A stretch of 64,000 bases of DNA from contig NZ_BMUG01000002.1 of assembly GCF_014650075.1 (NCBI RefSeq), positions 372,001-436,000 of the forward strand, written 5' to 3'. The stretch comes from Streptomyces microflavus. GTDB lineage: Bacteria; Actinomycetota; Actinomycetes; Streptomycetales; Streptomycetaceae. Below, in pieces: positions 16,619 to 24,977 of this stretch. The stretch's first letter is position 1. The number at the start of each line of letters is the position of its first letter. The notes under the pieces were generated by a model. That model did no database searches. It was not told the DNA's origin and saw only the letters and a program-made list of their open reading frames with translations. The translations under genes were made by a program, and so were the position numbers.

Positions 16619-17725
16619 TCACACCGCCGGGAGCGTGACCGAGAAGCAGCAGCCGCCCTGGACGTTGCGGACCTCGGCGCGCCCGGCGTGGGCCTCCACG
16701 ATGCCGCGCACGATGGCCAGGCCGAGTCCCGCGCCGGCCGGGGGCGTACGGGCATGGCTGCCGCGCCAGCCGGTGTCGAAGACCCGGGGCAGGTCCTCCT
16801 CCGGGATGCCTCCGCAGCCGTCGGTCACCGACAGGACGACCCCGCCGTCCGAGCGGTGCGCGGACAGCGCCACCGTGCCGTCCGCCGGGGTGCGGCGGAT
16901 GGCGTTGATCAGGAGGTTGCCCAGCACCCGGCTCATCTCCTTGCCGTCCACCTCCACCGGCACCTCCTCGATCCGGTCGCCCACCAGCCGCACCCCGCGC
17001 TCGCGCGCCAGCGGGCCGGCCCCGGCCAGCGCGTCGTCGACCAGGTCGTAGAGGGAGATCCGGGCCGGGGCGAGGGTGAGGGAACCGGCGTGGATGCGGG
17101 AGAGTTCGAAGAGGTCGCCGACCATCCCGTTCATGCGCTCCACCTCCGTCCGTATCTGCCGCAGATAGCGCCCGGAGTCGGGGGCCATGCCGTCCTCCAG
17201 CGCCTCGGCCATGGCCCGCAGGCCCGCCAGCGGTGTGCGCAGATCGTGCGAGATCCAGGCGACGAGCTCGCGCCGCGAGGTCTCCAGGGCCCGTTCGCGC
17301 TCGCGTGAGCTGTCCAGCTTGGCGCTGGTGGCGGCCAGCTCGCGGGTGAGCGCGGCCAGCTCGGCGGTGGGCTGCCCGGCGGGCGGCGCGAAGGTGCCGC
17401 CGTCGCCGAACGACCGCGCGGCCAGGGTCAGTTCCCTGCTGCGGGCCGCGACCCAGCGGCCCAGCAGTACGGCGGTGACCAGGGAGACCACGGCGGCCAT
17501 GGCGACGACGGTCGTCACGACGTACAGGTCGTGCGAGGACAGGAACATCGCCCACGCCACCGTCAGCGTCCCGGCGAGCATCGCGGCGACGGCCACGCCG
17601 GCGACGACGCTCATCGAGACCACGAGCGACCGGTGGCGCAGGAGCCGCAGGACGAGCGCGCCGAGCAGTCCGGCGGCGGCCGCACCGAGGAAGGCGAACA
17701 GCGCGATGAGGAGGAGGTCACGCAC
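16619..17725 (-). CDS. Two-component sensor histidine kinase
   Basis: Membrane kinase of 368 residues. Three hydrophobic helices lie in residues 1-92 with almost no extracytoplasmic domain, so it may sense the membrane itself. A HAMP-like linker, then HisKA with His160 (SHDLRTPLAG), N box NLLINAIRRTP, and G boxes DGCGGI and GAGLGLAI follow. The G1 motif reads DGCGG instead of the usual DnGxG with Asn, a minor change. GTG 17725 overlaps the response-regulator stop by 8 bp, so the pair is coupled. Confidence 0.93.
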   Translation of the reverse strand: MRDLLLIALFAFLGAAAAGLLGALVLRLLRHRSLVVSMSVVAGVAVAAMLAGTLTVAWAMFLSSHDLYVVTTVVAMAAVVSLVTAVLLGRWVAARSRELTLAARSFGDGGTFAPPAGQPTAELAALTRELAATSAKLDSSRERERALETSRRELVAWISHDLRTPLAGLRAMAEALEDGMAPDSGRYLRQIRTEVERMNGMVGDLFELSRIHAGSLTLAPARISLYDLVDDALAGAGPLARERGVRLVGDRIEEVPVEVDGKEMSRVLGNLLINAIRRTPADGTVALSAHRSDGGVVLSVTDGCGGIPEEDLPRVFDTGWRGSHARTPPAGAGLGLAIVRGIVEAHAGRAEVRNVQGGCCFSVTLPAV

Positions 17726-18617
17726 GGGGTGCTCCCGCCGTATGGTCGGTGGTCCCAGGAGCCTCAGGGGCCTCAGAGGCCTCTATGGCCCTCGTGGCCT
17801 CAGGGGACTCAGGGGCCCCCGTGGCCCCCGTGGCCCCCGCAGTCTCCCCGGCCTCCCCGGCCTCCCCGGCCTCCCCGTCGCCCGGGAGGTCCAGGCGGTA
17901 CCCCACCCCCCACACCGTACGGATCAACCGGGGCCGTGCCGGGTCCTGTTCGACCTTGCCGCGCAGCCTGCGGATGTGGACAGTGACCGTGGACAGGTCG
18001 CCGAAGTCCCAGCCCCAGACCTCCCGCATCAGCTCCTCCCGGCCGAACGCCCGCCCGGGATGCCGGAGAAGGAAGGCGAGCAGGTCGAACTCCCGCAGGG
18101 TCAGGGCGAGTCCGGCCCCTCCGCGGGAAGCGCTGCGAGCCACCGGGTCCAGGCACAGTCCGGCGCCCGACAGCGGTCGGGCCTCTTCGGCGGCGGGCGT
18201 CCCGGCACCGGCGCGGCGCAGCACGGACTCGACCCGCAGGACCAGTTCACGCGGGCTGAACGGCTTGGTGACGTAGTCGTCGGCCCCGGTCTCCAGGCCG
18301 AGGATGCGGTCCTCCTCGTCACCGCGTGCGGTGAGCATGATGACCGGGACCGGCCCGTGCGCGCGCATCCGGCGGCAGACCTCGAACCCGTCCATGGCGG
18401 GCAGCATCAGGTCCAGGACGACGAGGTCGGGCCGGGCCGCCGCGAACCGTTCCAGGGCTGCGGGCCCGTCCCCGGCCCGCTCGACGGCGTACCCGGCACG
18501 GTGCAGATAGCCGACGACGACCTCGGCCACGGTCGGGTCGTCGTCCACGACGAGGACCCGGCCGCGCCTGCCTTCGGTGGCGGGTGCGTGGGGCGGGGCG
18601 GACGGGGAGTTCTCCAT
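17718..18617 (-). CDS. OmpR/PhoB-family response regulator with low-complexity tail
   Basis: About 299 residues from ATG 18617; ATG 18686 is an in-frame alternative giving 322. The receiver domain has the acidic pocket DDD (25-27), phospho-acceptor Asp69 (LVVLDLML), Thr in MLTA and Lys in YVTKPF. The C-terminal winged helix carries FGREELMREVWGW and TVTVHIRRLRGKV, ending at the usual GVGYRLD. About 55 extra residues of GEAGEAG, GATGATG and EASEAPEAP repeats then follow, far beyond the normal family length. Coupled to the kinase gene downstream; the regulated genes may be the divergent membrane-sugar operon. Confidence 0.92.
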   Translation of the reverse strand: MENSPSAPPHAPATEGRRGRVLVVDDDPTVAEVVVGYLHRAGYAVERAGDGPAALERFAAARPDLVVLDLMLPAMDGFEVCRRMRAHGPVPVIMLTARGDEEDRILGLETGADDYVTKPFSPRELVLRVESVLRRAGAGTPAAEEARPLSGAGLCLDPVARSASRGGAGLALTLREFDLLAFLLRHPGRAFGREELMREVWGWDFGDLSTVTVHIRRLRGKVEQDPARPRLIRTVWGVGYRLDLPGDGEAGEAGEAGETAGATGATGAPESPEATRAIEASEAPEAPGTTDHTAGAPRA

Positions 18618-18742
18618 GGCGTCCACCTTCGCACCGCTCTCCGGCGCGCCGGGGGAGGAGCCCGCCGCCATCCGGCCGACGTCCATGTTTCGTAAGAACC
18701 TGAAGACCGGAATGCCGGAGTTGTCTCCGTAGGGTGAGGCGG

Positions 18743-19516
18743 GTGACCGATTCCTCTGCCCTTCACCCGGAAGCCGTCCCTCCGCAATCAGCCATTCCGA
18801 AGGCCGACGTCGTCCTGCCCTGCCTCGACGAGGCGGGCGCCCTGCCCTGGGTGCTCGACCGGATTCCCGACGGCTGGCGCGCGATCGTCGTCGACAACGG
18901 CTCGACCGACGGGTCGGCCGAGATCGCCCGCTCCCTCGGCGCGAGCGTCGTCACCGAGGAGCGGCGCGGGTTCGGTGCGGCCTGCCATGCCGGACTGCTC
19001 GCCGCCGAGGCCGAGTTCGTCTGCTTCTGCGACTGCGACGGCTCACTGGACCCCGCGCTGCTGGCCGGGTTCGTCCGGCGGATCGCGGACGGTGAGTGCG
19101 ATCTGCTGCTCGGCCGCCGCCGCCCCGAGGGCCGGGGCGCCTGGCCCCCGCACGCGCGCGCGGGAAACCTGGCGCTCGCCCGGATGCTCCGCCGCCGTAC
19201 GGGGCTGCGCCTGCACGACCTCGGCCCGCTGCGGGCGGCCCGCCGCAGCGACCTGCTGGCCCTGGACCTCACCGACCGGCGCAGCGGCTACCCGCTCCAG
19301 ATGGTGGTGCGGGCCTCGGACGCCGGGCTGCGAGTCGCGGAGAGCGATGTCCCCTACCGGCCGCGCACCGGGAAGTCGAAGGTGACCGGCACCTGGCGGG
19401 GCACCTGGCACGCGGTGCGCGACATGCGCGGGGTCCTGCGCGAACCACCGGCGGACGCACCGGCCGACCGTGCCCCCGCCTCGGCCGCCCCGACCGGAAC
19501 GGGGGCCGCCCGATGA
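18743..19516 (+). CDS. Family 2 glycosyltransferase
   Basis: About 257 residues, cytoplasmic, of the dolichol-phosphate-mannose synthase-like GT-A fold: VVLPCLDEAGALPWVL, VVDNGSTDGS, and the metal-binding DCDGSLDP. It lacks the C-terminal membrane helices of undecaprenyl-phosphate glycosyltransferases. GTG 18743 is chosen because TAGGGT (18730-18735) lies 7 bases upstream with no separate Shine-Dalgarno, which suggests leaderless translation; GTG 18734 is the alternative. It is divergent from the two-component pair and overlaps the DUF2064 gene by 4 bp. Confidence 0.9.
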   Translation: MTDSSALHPEAVPPQSAIPKADVVLPCLDEAGALPWVLDRIPDGWRAIVVDNGSTDGSAEIARSLGASVVTEERRGFGAACHAGLLAAEAEFVCFCDCDGSLDPALLAGFVRRIADGECDLLLGRRRPEGRGAWPPHARAGNLALARMLRRRTGLRLHDLGPLRAARRSDLLALDLTDRRSGYPLQMVVRASDAGLRVAESDVPYRPRTGKSKVTGTWRGTWHAVRDMRGVLREPPADAPADRAPASAAPTGTGAAR

Positions 19517-20211
19517 GCGCGTACGGAAACAGTGGACCCGCCGGGCCCGTCGCGTACGGACCCAGTGGTCCCGACGGACCCACGGATTTGCTGGTCATCG
19601 CGAAGGAACCGGTGCCCGGCCGGGTCAAGACCCGGCTCTGTCCGCCCTTCTCCCACGCCGAGGCCGCCGAGCTCGCCGCCGCCGCCCTGGCGGACACCTT
19701 GCGGACCGTGCTCGCCCTCCCCGGCCGGCGGCGCGTCCTCGTCCTCGACGGGCGGCCGGGCCCCTGGGTGCCGCCGGGCATCGAGGTGGTCCCGCAGAGC
19801 GCGGGCGGACTGGACGAGCGGCTCGCGGCGGCCTTCGGCGGGTGTACCGGGCCGGCCCTCCTGGTCGGCATGGACACCCCGCAGATCACCCCGGCCCTCC
19901 TCGCCCCCGCCCTCGCCCCGGACGCCTGGGAGCGCTGCGACGCCTGGTTCGGCCCCGCCGAGGACGGCGGCTTCTGGGCCCTGGGCCTCGCGCAACCCGA
20001 TCCCGCCCTGCTGCGCGGGGTGCCCATGTCCGTCCCGGAGACCGGTGCGGTGCAGCGGCGCCGGCTGGTGGAGGCCGGTCTGCGGGTACGGGACCTGCCG
20101 GTCCTGCTCGACGTGGACACGGCGGCCGACGCCCACCGGGTCGCGGCCGAGGCTCCCGACGGCCGGTTCGCCGCGGTGCTCGGCCGGCTGACCGGGGTGG
20201 GGGTCCGATGA
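19513..20211 (+). CDS. DUF2064 / TIGR04282-type nucleotidyltransferase-like protein
   Basis: 232 residues starting at ATG 19513, overlapping the previous stop (ATGA). After a Gly/Pro-rich head comes LLVIAKEPVPGRVKTRL, the P-loop-like nucleotide-binding motif of CobU/MobA-type transferases, followed by VGMDTPQIT and GPAEDGGFWALGL. TIGR04282 is named for arsenosugar biosynthesis, but no arsenic genes lie here, so a role in handling an activated sugar with the preceding glycosyltransferase is more likely. Confidence 0.88.
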   Translation: MSAYGNSGPAGPVAYGPSGPDGPTDLLVIAKEPVPGRVKTRLCPPFSHAEAAELAAAALADTLRTVLALPGRRRVLVLDGRPGPWVPPGIEVVPQSAGGLDERLAAAFGGCTGPALLVGMDTPQITPALLAPALAPDAWERCDAWFGPAEDGGFWALGLAQPDPALLRGVPMSVPETGAVQRRRLVEAGLRVRDLPVLLDVDTAADAHRVAAEAPDGRFAAVLGRLTGVGVR

Positions 20212-21116
20212 GTACGACGCTGCCCCCGTCCTCGTCCGGGACGGCCACACAGGAGTCCCGGGAGACCACCGACGCTCCGGACGCACCCACTTCCCGGGAG
20301 ACCACCGACACCCTGGACGTCGGCCCCGAAACCGAACCCGGCCTGGGCGCGGAAGCCCGTACCGCCCCCTGGGGCACCGACCCGTACGCCAACGCCCTGC
20401 GCAACGGACACGGACCGCTCTTCCTCCGACGCAGCGACGGCTGGCTGCTGCCCCTGGAGGTCGAACGCTGGTGCTCCGACGCGGGCTCCGCCGACCTCTC
20501 GGCCCTGCACCGGTGCGAGGGCCCGGTGCTGGACATCGGCTGCGGGCCGGGGCGGCTCGTCGCGGAGCTGAGCGCGCTGGGCCACCGCGCGCTCGGCATC
20601 GACGTCAGCGAGGCGGCGGTGGCCCGCACCCGGCGCATCGGCGGCTCCGCCCTGCTCCGCAGCGTCTTCGATCCGCTGCCGGGGGAGGGCCGTTGGGGCA
20701 CCGTGCTGCTCGTCGACGGCAACATCGGCATCGGCGGCGACCCGGCCGCCCTGCTGGACCGGGCGGCCGAACTCCTCTCCACCGGCGGGCTGCTGATCGC
20801 GGAGACCTCGCCGCTCGACATCGACGAACGCGTCCAGGTCCGCCTGGACGACGGCCTGCGCACACCGGCGGAGAAGGCCGCGCCGGGCCCGGCGGACCGG
20901 CCGTTCCCCTGGGCCCGGATCGGCACCCCGGCGCTCCTGCGGTACGCGGACGCGTGCGGCTGGCGTCCGGCCGATCAGTGGAGCGCGGAGGGCCGGGCCT
21001 TCGTCTCCCTGCGCCGCCCCCGTCCTCCCGTACGGGACCGGAGCGCGCGGACCAGCAGCCAGAGCGCGGAGAGCGCGAACAACGCCCCCGTGATCAGCAG
21101 CCAGTGGGAGAGGTAG
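20208..21116 (+). CDS. Class I SAM-dependent methyltransferase
   Basis: 302 residues, ATG 20208 overlapping the previous stop by 4 bp. A Thr/Ser/Pro-rich head of about 55 residues precedes the domain. SAM motif I is VLDIGCGPGRLVAELSALG, and post-I is GIDVSE. Third gene of the glycosyltransferase-DUF2064-methyltransferase unit. The last 46 codons or so overlap the convergent membrane gene on the other strand; the core methyltransferase ends near FVSLRRP, so the tail may be dispensable. Confidence 0.88.
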   Translation: MSTTLPPSSSGTATQESRETTDAPDAPTSRETTDTLDVGPETEPGLGAEARTAPWGTDPYANALRNGHGPLFLRRSDGWLLPLEVERWCSDAGSADLSALHRCEGPVLDIGCGPGRLVAELSALGHRALGIDVSEAAVARTRRIGGSALLRSVFDPLPGEGRWGTVLLVDGNIGIGGDPAALLDRAAELLSTGGLLIAETSPLDIDERVQVRLDDGLRTPAEKAAPGPADRPFPWARIGTPALLRYADACGWRPADQWSAEGRAFVSLRRPRPPVRDRSARTSSQSAESANNAPVISSQWER

Positions 21117-21532
21117 AGGTCCGGTGAGGTGCCGGAGGCGGCCACGTACCGCCGCTCGGTCCGCCGGGTGATCAGCGGGAACCAGATCAGCAGGAGCAGC
21201 CCGGAGAGGAACACCGGTACGCGGACGAAGTTGACCAGGGCTCGCCGCGGTCCCAGCGCCGCGCGCAGAGCCCGGTCGGCCCCCGCGTACACCGGGAGCA
21301 GCACCAGATCGTGCAGCAGCGCCGACCCGGCGAACCAGAGCAGTACGCCGAGGGTGTCGCCGTCCAGGAGGCGTACGCCCGCGTATCCGGCCAGGCAGAA
21401 GGTGGCCGCCAGCAGGAGGAGATGGAGGGGGCCCTCCCCGTACCACCGGCGCGGGGAGAAGCGGGACGGGCGGGACGGGCGCGACGGGCTGGGTGCGCCG
21501 GCGGGCACGGGCGGCACCGCTCTCGTGGACAT
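20975..21532 (-). CDS. Integral membrane protein coupled to the Moco oxidoreductase
   Basis: 185 residues from ATG 21532, with a Ser/Arg/Pro-rich head and four hydrophobic segments (LHLLLLAATFCLAGYAGV, LLHDLVLLPVYAG, VFLSGLLLLIWFPLI, WLLITGALFALSALWLL). No enzyme motif is visible. Its start codon shares one base with the stop of the upstream oxidoreductase (TGATG), so it is translationally coupled and probably part of that complex. The 3' 142 bp overlap the convergent methyltransferase gene. Confidence 0.82.
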   Translation of the reverse strand: MSTRAVPPVPAGAPSPSRPSRPSRFSPRRWYGEGPLHLLLLAATFCLAGYAGVRLLDGDTLGVLLWFAGSALLHDLVLLPVYAGADRALRAALGPRRALVNFVRVPVFLSGLLLLIWFPLITRRTERRYVAASGTSPDLYLSHWLLITGALFALSALWLLVRALRSRTGGRGRRRETKARPSALH

Positions 21533-22833
21533 CAGAGCTCTCCGAACGTCAGGGTCTCGACCCATTTGGTGTTCAGCACCCCGGGCGCGGCGGGCACGAT
21601 GATCCGGGCCGGGTAGCCGTGGTCGGGCGACAGCGGGGCGCCGTTGACCTCCAGCGCGAGCAGCGAGCGGCCGTCGCGGACCTGGTTGTCGCGCAGCGCG
21701 GCCTTCCGGAACGAGCCGCTGCGCTGCAACGACTCCACGAACACGTCCGGCGGGCTGTCCGGGTATCCGGCGAGCGCCGCCAGGTCCGACAGCCGCACCC
21801 CGCGCCAGAGCTGGTCCGAGGTCGACCAGCCCTCCACGCAGGCGATCGGGAGCGCCGCGCTGTGCTGCTCCATCGCCAGCAGCTCGGCCCGGGAGAAACG
21901 GAGTTCGCCGGCCGGCCCCCGTACCGTCAGCCGCCAGCGCTCGCCGGTGTCGGCGGGGGTGATCCGGACGGCGGCGGCCGTCTTGTTGACCTGGAAGGCG
22001 TTCGGGCCAGGACCCTGTTCCGTACCGCCGCGCGGGGTGAGGAGCGCGATGCGGCGCAGCGGTCCGTCGAAGCTGCGCCCGGCCGAGGTGATCAGCAGGA
22101 GCAGGGACCCGGCCCCCACCATGGCGAGGGCGCCGCGCCGGGAGAGGGTGGCGGGCAGCGGGTCGGGGGCGGCGAGGGGGTCGGGGGCGGCGGGGGTGTC
22201 CGGCTCGCCGCGCGGGATGCCGGACCGCAACACCCGTACGGCCTGCGGCAACTTCAGCGCCACATGGGCGACGAATCCGGCGAGGAAGACCCACGCCCCG
22301 TAGAAGTGCAGGGTGTAGAAGGACCCCGGGAAGAGGTAGTCCAGCTGGATGTTGAGCAGCCCGGTGAGGAACTCGAACAGCGCCCCGCCCACGAGGAGCA
22401 GCAGCGAGATCCGCTCCAGGGCGTGGCCCACCGACCGGGCGGGCGGCAGCGCGAACAGGCGCGGGATCACCGACCAGAGCTTCGCCAGCAGCACGGGTAC
22501 GAGCACGATGCCGACCGTGACGTGCAGCCCCTGCGTCAGCCGGTAGAGCCAGTGCGGTCCGGTCGGCCAGGCGAACAGGTAGAAGCCCAGCAGCCCCTTG
22601 TCCGGGGTCTTGTCGTTGACCGGGTCCAGGTCCGGGTTGTACGCGGCGTACGAGAGCAGGCCGGTGACGAACAGCAGGGTGAGCCCGACGAGGAGGACGA
22701 GACCGAGCACGGCGGTGAAGCGCACTCCGCGCACCGGGCTGCGCCAGAAGCCGGGGTCGGCGGGCGTGCGGAGGGCGGTGAGGCGATCGGGAAGACGGTC
22801 GGGGAGGGAGGCGATCCGGCGGCGTTCGGGCAT
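21532..22833 (-). CDS. Molybdopterin-dependent oxidoreductase fused to a cytochrome-b561-like membrane domain
   Basis: 433 residues. Residues about 30-215 hold five hydrophobic helices with His pairs suited to heme b (GLHVTVGI, TLHFYGAW, VAHVALK). After a Pro/Asp linker and an RRGALAMVG segment, the C-terminal half is a sulfite-oxidase-fold Moco domain with the conserved ligand Cys in PIACVEGWS. Quinone-linked oxidation or reduction at the outer face is likely; the substrate is unknown. ATG 22833 is divergent from the membrane gene at 23030. It is cotranscribed with the 185-aa membrane protein. Confidence 0.88.
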   Translation of the reverse strand: MPERRRIASLPDRLPDRLTALRTPADPGFWRSPVRGVRFTAVLGLVLLVGLTLLFVTGLLSYAAYNPDLDPVNDKTPDKGLLGFYLFAWPTGPHWLYRLTQGLHVTVGIVLVPVLLAKLWSVIPRLFALPPARSVGHALERISLLLLVGGALFEFLTGLLNIQLDYLFPGSFYTLHFYGAWVFLAGFVAHVALKLPQAVRVLRSGIPRGEPDTPAAPDPLAAPDPLPATLSRRGALAMVGAGSLLLLITSAGRSFDGPLRRIALLTPRGGTEQGPGPNAFQVNKTAAAVRITPADTGERWRLTVRGPAGELRFSRAELLAMEQHSAALPIACVEGWSTSDQLWRGVRLSDLAALAGYPDSPPDVFVESLQRSGSFRKAALRDNQVRDGRSLLALEVNGAPLSPDHGYPARIIVPAAPGVLNTKWVETLTFGEL

Positions 22834-23029
22834 GGGCCCGACGCTAAGCCGGTGACACCGCTCGGAGGCGGCTGCGACTCCTGACGAAATTCTGACGTCG
22901 GTCCCGGGCTTGTGGTGTCCGCGCCCCGGACGCGCCCCGGACTCACCTCGGGCGCGCCGGATCTGACGGTTCGGTGACGCGGCCCCGCCGTACCGCCGGA
23001 ACGCGCCCCGGCGTGCATAGCGTGCCAGC
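22834..23029. promoter_or_regulatory. Divergent promoter region, Moco enzyme / membrane protein
   Basis: 196 bp between divergent genes. The rightward gene has TAGCGT (23018-23023) six bases before GTG 23030 and no Shine-Dalgarno, a leaderless layout. On the left side no clear -35/-10 pair is seen; GACGAAATTCTGACGTC near 22880 is the only A/T-rich stretch. Confidence 0.4.
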
Positions 23030-24505
23030 GTGAAGACCGAACACACCCCCCGCACGGAAGCCGCCGAGGGAACGGGGCCCGGCCGCCCGGACGCCCCGGA
23101 CCCGCGTACCGGCCCCGAGGGCCCCGAAAGCGGCCGCGCACGCCGGCTCGACCTGATCGCCGCCGCCGCGGGGGTCCTCCTCGTCACCGCCGCGATCCTG
23201 GTCGGCCACGCCATCCAGAACCGGAACGGCACCCTGCGCGCCCAGTGGCCACCCCTCCTGGCCTCCTGGGACCCCCACCTGGGCCCCGGCACCCCGGCCG
23301 CGCTGACGATGGCCGTCCTCGTCGTCGCGTACGGGCCACCGCTCGCCGCCCGGCTGCCCTGGCGCGGGCTCCTCGGGGCGGCCTGGGCCGGGTCCACCGC
23401 CTGGGTCTTCTCGATGGCGCTGATCGACGGCTGGTACCGGGGCGTGGAGCGGCGCCTCACCACCAAGCACGAGTACCTGCGGGTCATCGACCGCTTCGAC
23501 GACATCCCCGCCACCCTGCGCGACTTCACGAACCACATCGTGATCGGCGAGCCCGGCAACTGGCCCGCCCATGTCGCCGGGCACCCGCCGGGCGCGACCC
23601 TGACGTTCGTCTGGCTGGACCGCATCGGGCTCGGCGGGGGCGCGTGGGCCGCCGTCTGGTGCGTCGTCGTGGGCAGTTCGGCGGTGCTGGCCGCCCTGAT
23701 CACCGTGCGCGTCCTGGCCGGTGAGCACCTGGCCCGGCGGGCGGCACCCTTCCTCGTCCTCGCCCCGGCGGCCGTTTGGGCGGGGGTCTCCGCCGACGGG
23801 TACTTCGCCGCCGTCGCCGCCTGGTCGGTGGCGCTGCTCGCGCTGGCGGCGACGCGCCGGGTCCGCTTCCCGGCCGCCGCCGCGGTGGGCGGGGGCCTGC
23901 TGTTCGGGTGGACCTGCTACCTCAGTTACGGGCTGGGGCTGATGGCCACCGTCCTGCTCATGGTCCTTGTGCTCGCCCGGACGGCCCGCCCGGTGGTCCC
24001 GTTCCTGCTCGGCGCGCTGGTGGTCCCGGCCGCCTTCACCCTCGCCGGCTTCCACTGGTGGACCGCGTACCACCTGCTGGTCGAGCGCTACTACCAGGGC
24101 GCGGGCGGCATCCGCCCGTACGCGTACTGGGTCTGGGCCAACCTCGCCTGTGCCGTCCTCGCGTCGGGCCTGGCCGCCGTCGCCGGAGTGCGCCGGAGCG
24201 CGTCGTACGCCTTCGGGGCCGTACGGGCGCTCCGTACGGGAGACACGGCACCGCGTACGGGGAACACGGCAACGCGCGCCCCCGCCCGGCGGCTGGCGCT
24301 GCTCGTCCTGGCGGCGCTGGTGGCGCTGCTCGCCGCCGACCTCTCCGGGATGAGCAAGGCGGAGACCGAGCGCATCTGGCAGCCGTTCCTGCTGTGGCTG
24401 CTCCCCGCCGCCGCCCTGCTGCCCGCCCGGACCGCGCGGTACTGGCTGGTCGCGTCGGTGGTCCCGGCGCTGCTGATCAACCACCTGCTCTGGACGGGGT
24501 GGTGA
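23030..24505 (+). CDS. Polytopic membrane protein, possible GT-C-type glycosyltransferase
   Basis: 491 residues with about twelve hydrophobic segments after a charged head. A large loop after TM2-3 contains YRGVERRLTTKHEYL and GHPPGATLTFVWL; conserved acidic and His loop residues of this kind are seen in polyprenyl-sugar GT-C transferases, but no signature is decisive. The context (GT2, DUF2064, methyltransferase) supports a role in assembling a cell-surface sugar. Leaderless GTG start at 23030. Confidence 0.8.
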   Translation: MKTEHTPRTEAAEGTGPGRPDAPDPRTGPEGPESGRARRLDLIAAAAGVLLVTAAILVGHAIQNRNGTLRAQWPPLLASWDPHLGPGTPAALTMAVLVVAYGPPLAARLPWRGLLGAAWAGSTAWVFSMALIDGWYRGVERRLTTKHEYLRVIDRFDDIPATLRDFTNHIVIGEPGNWPAHVAGHPPGATLTFVWLDRIGLGGGAWAAVWCVVVGSSAVLAALITVRVLAGEHLARRAAPFLVLAPAAVWAGVSADGYFAAVAAWSVALLALAATRRVRFPAAAAVGGGLLFGWTCYLSYGLGLMATVLLMVLVLARTARPVVPFLLGALVVPAAFTLAGFHWWTAYHLLVERYYQGAGGIRPYAYWVWANLACAVLASGLAAVAGVRRSASYAFGAVRALRTGDTAPRTGNTATRAPARRLALLVLAALVALLAADLSGMSKAETERIWQPFLLWLLPAAALLPARTARYWLVASVVPALLINHLLWTGW

Positions 24506-24618
24506 ACGGCCGGTCGCGGAGGACGGGTCCGTTTGCGGGGGCGGGGCGGGCCCGGTTACGTGGGACGGGCTACGCGTCCGGAGTTCGGACCGCCCCGCAA
24601 CACCTGGAGGTACCTCCG

Positions 24619-24870
24619 ATGGCGAAGAAGAACCGCTCCGCGCCCGCCAAGGGCCTGCGCGGCAGCAAGGTGGGGCTCGCGCTGAGCCTGGGCAGCAGCG
24701 CGCTCGCCGTCATCAGGGCATCGAAGCAGGTGCGCCGGGCCAAGGGCTCGCACGACAAGCTGAACACCGCCGACGCGGTGGCGGGGATGCTGCCGCTGAT
24801 CACCTCGGCCGCCCTGGTCCTGCGGCAGCTGCGCGGCCGGCGCCGGGAGAACGGCCCGGAGACGGCGTGA
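24619..24870 (+). CDS. Small basic protein, 83 aa
   Basis: No family recognised. ATG 24619 follows a strong GGAGG. It opens with a Lys/Arg-rich head (MAKKNRSAPAKGLRGSK), then a weakly hydrophobic region (LALSLGSSALAVIRAS), a basic patch and a second hydrophobic stretch (AVAGMLPLITSAALVLRQL). It is perhaps a small membrane-associated protein. It stands alone between the membrane protein and the acetyltransferase. Confidence 0.7.
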   Translation: MAKKNRSAPAKGLRGSKVGLALSLGSSALAVIRASKQVRRAKGSHDKLNTADAVAGMLPLITSAALVLRQLRGRRRENGPETA

Positions 24871-24977
24871 GCGCCAAGGAGCACCGGGGCGCCACCCCGA
24901 CAGCGATCACCCAGCGATCACCCCAACGGCGTAACCCCTGATCACTGAACCGCCCCCGCCCTGGGTACGACTGTGCC

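Noticed and set aside
19513..21116. Arsenosugar biosynthesis cluster
   Set aside because: Only the DUF2064/TIGR04282 name suggests it; no arsenic methyltransferase, ArsS or reductase genes are present.
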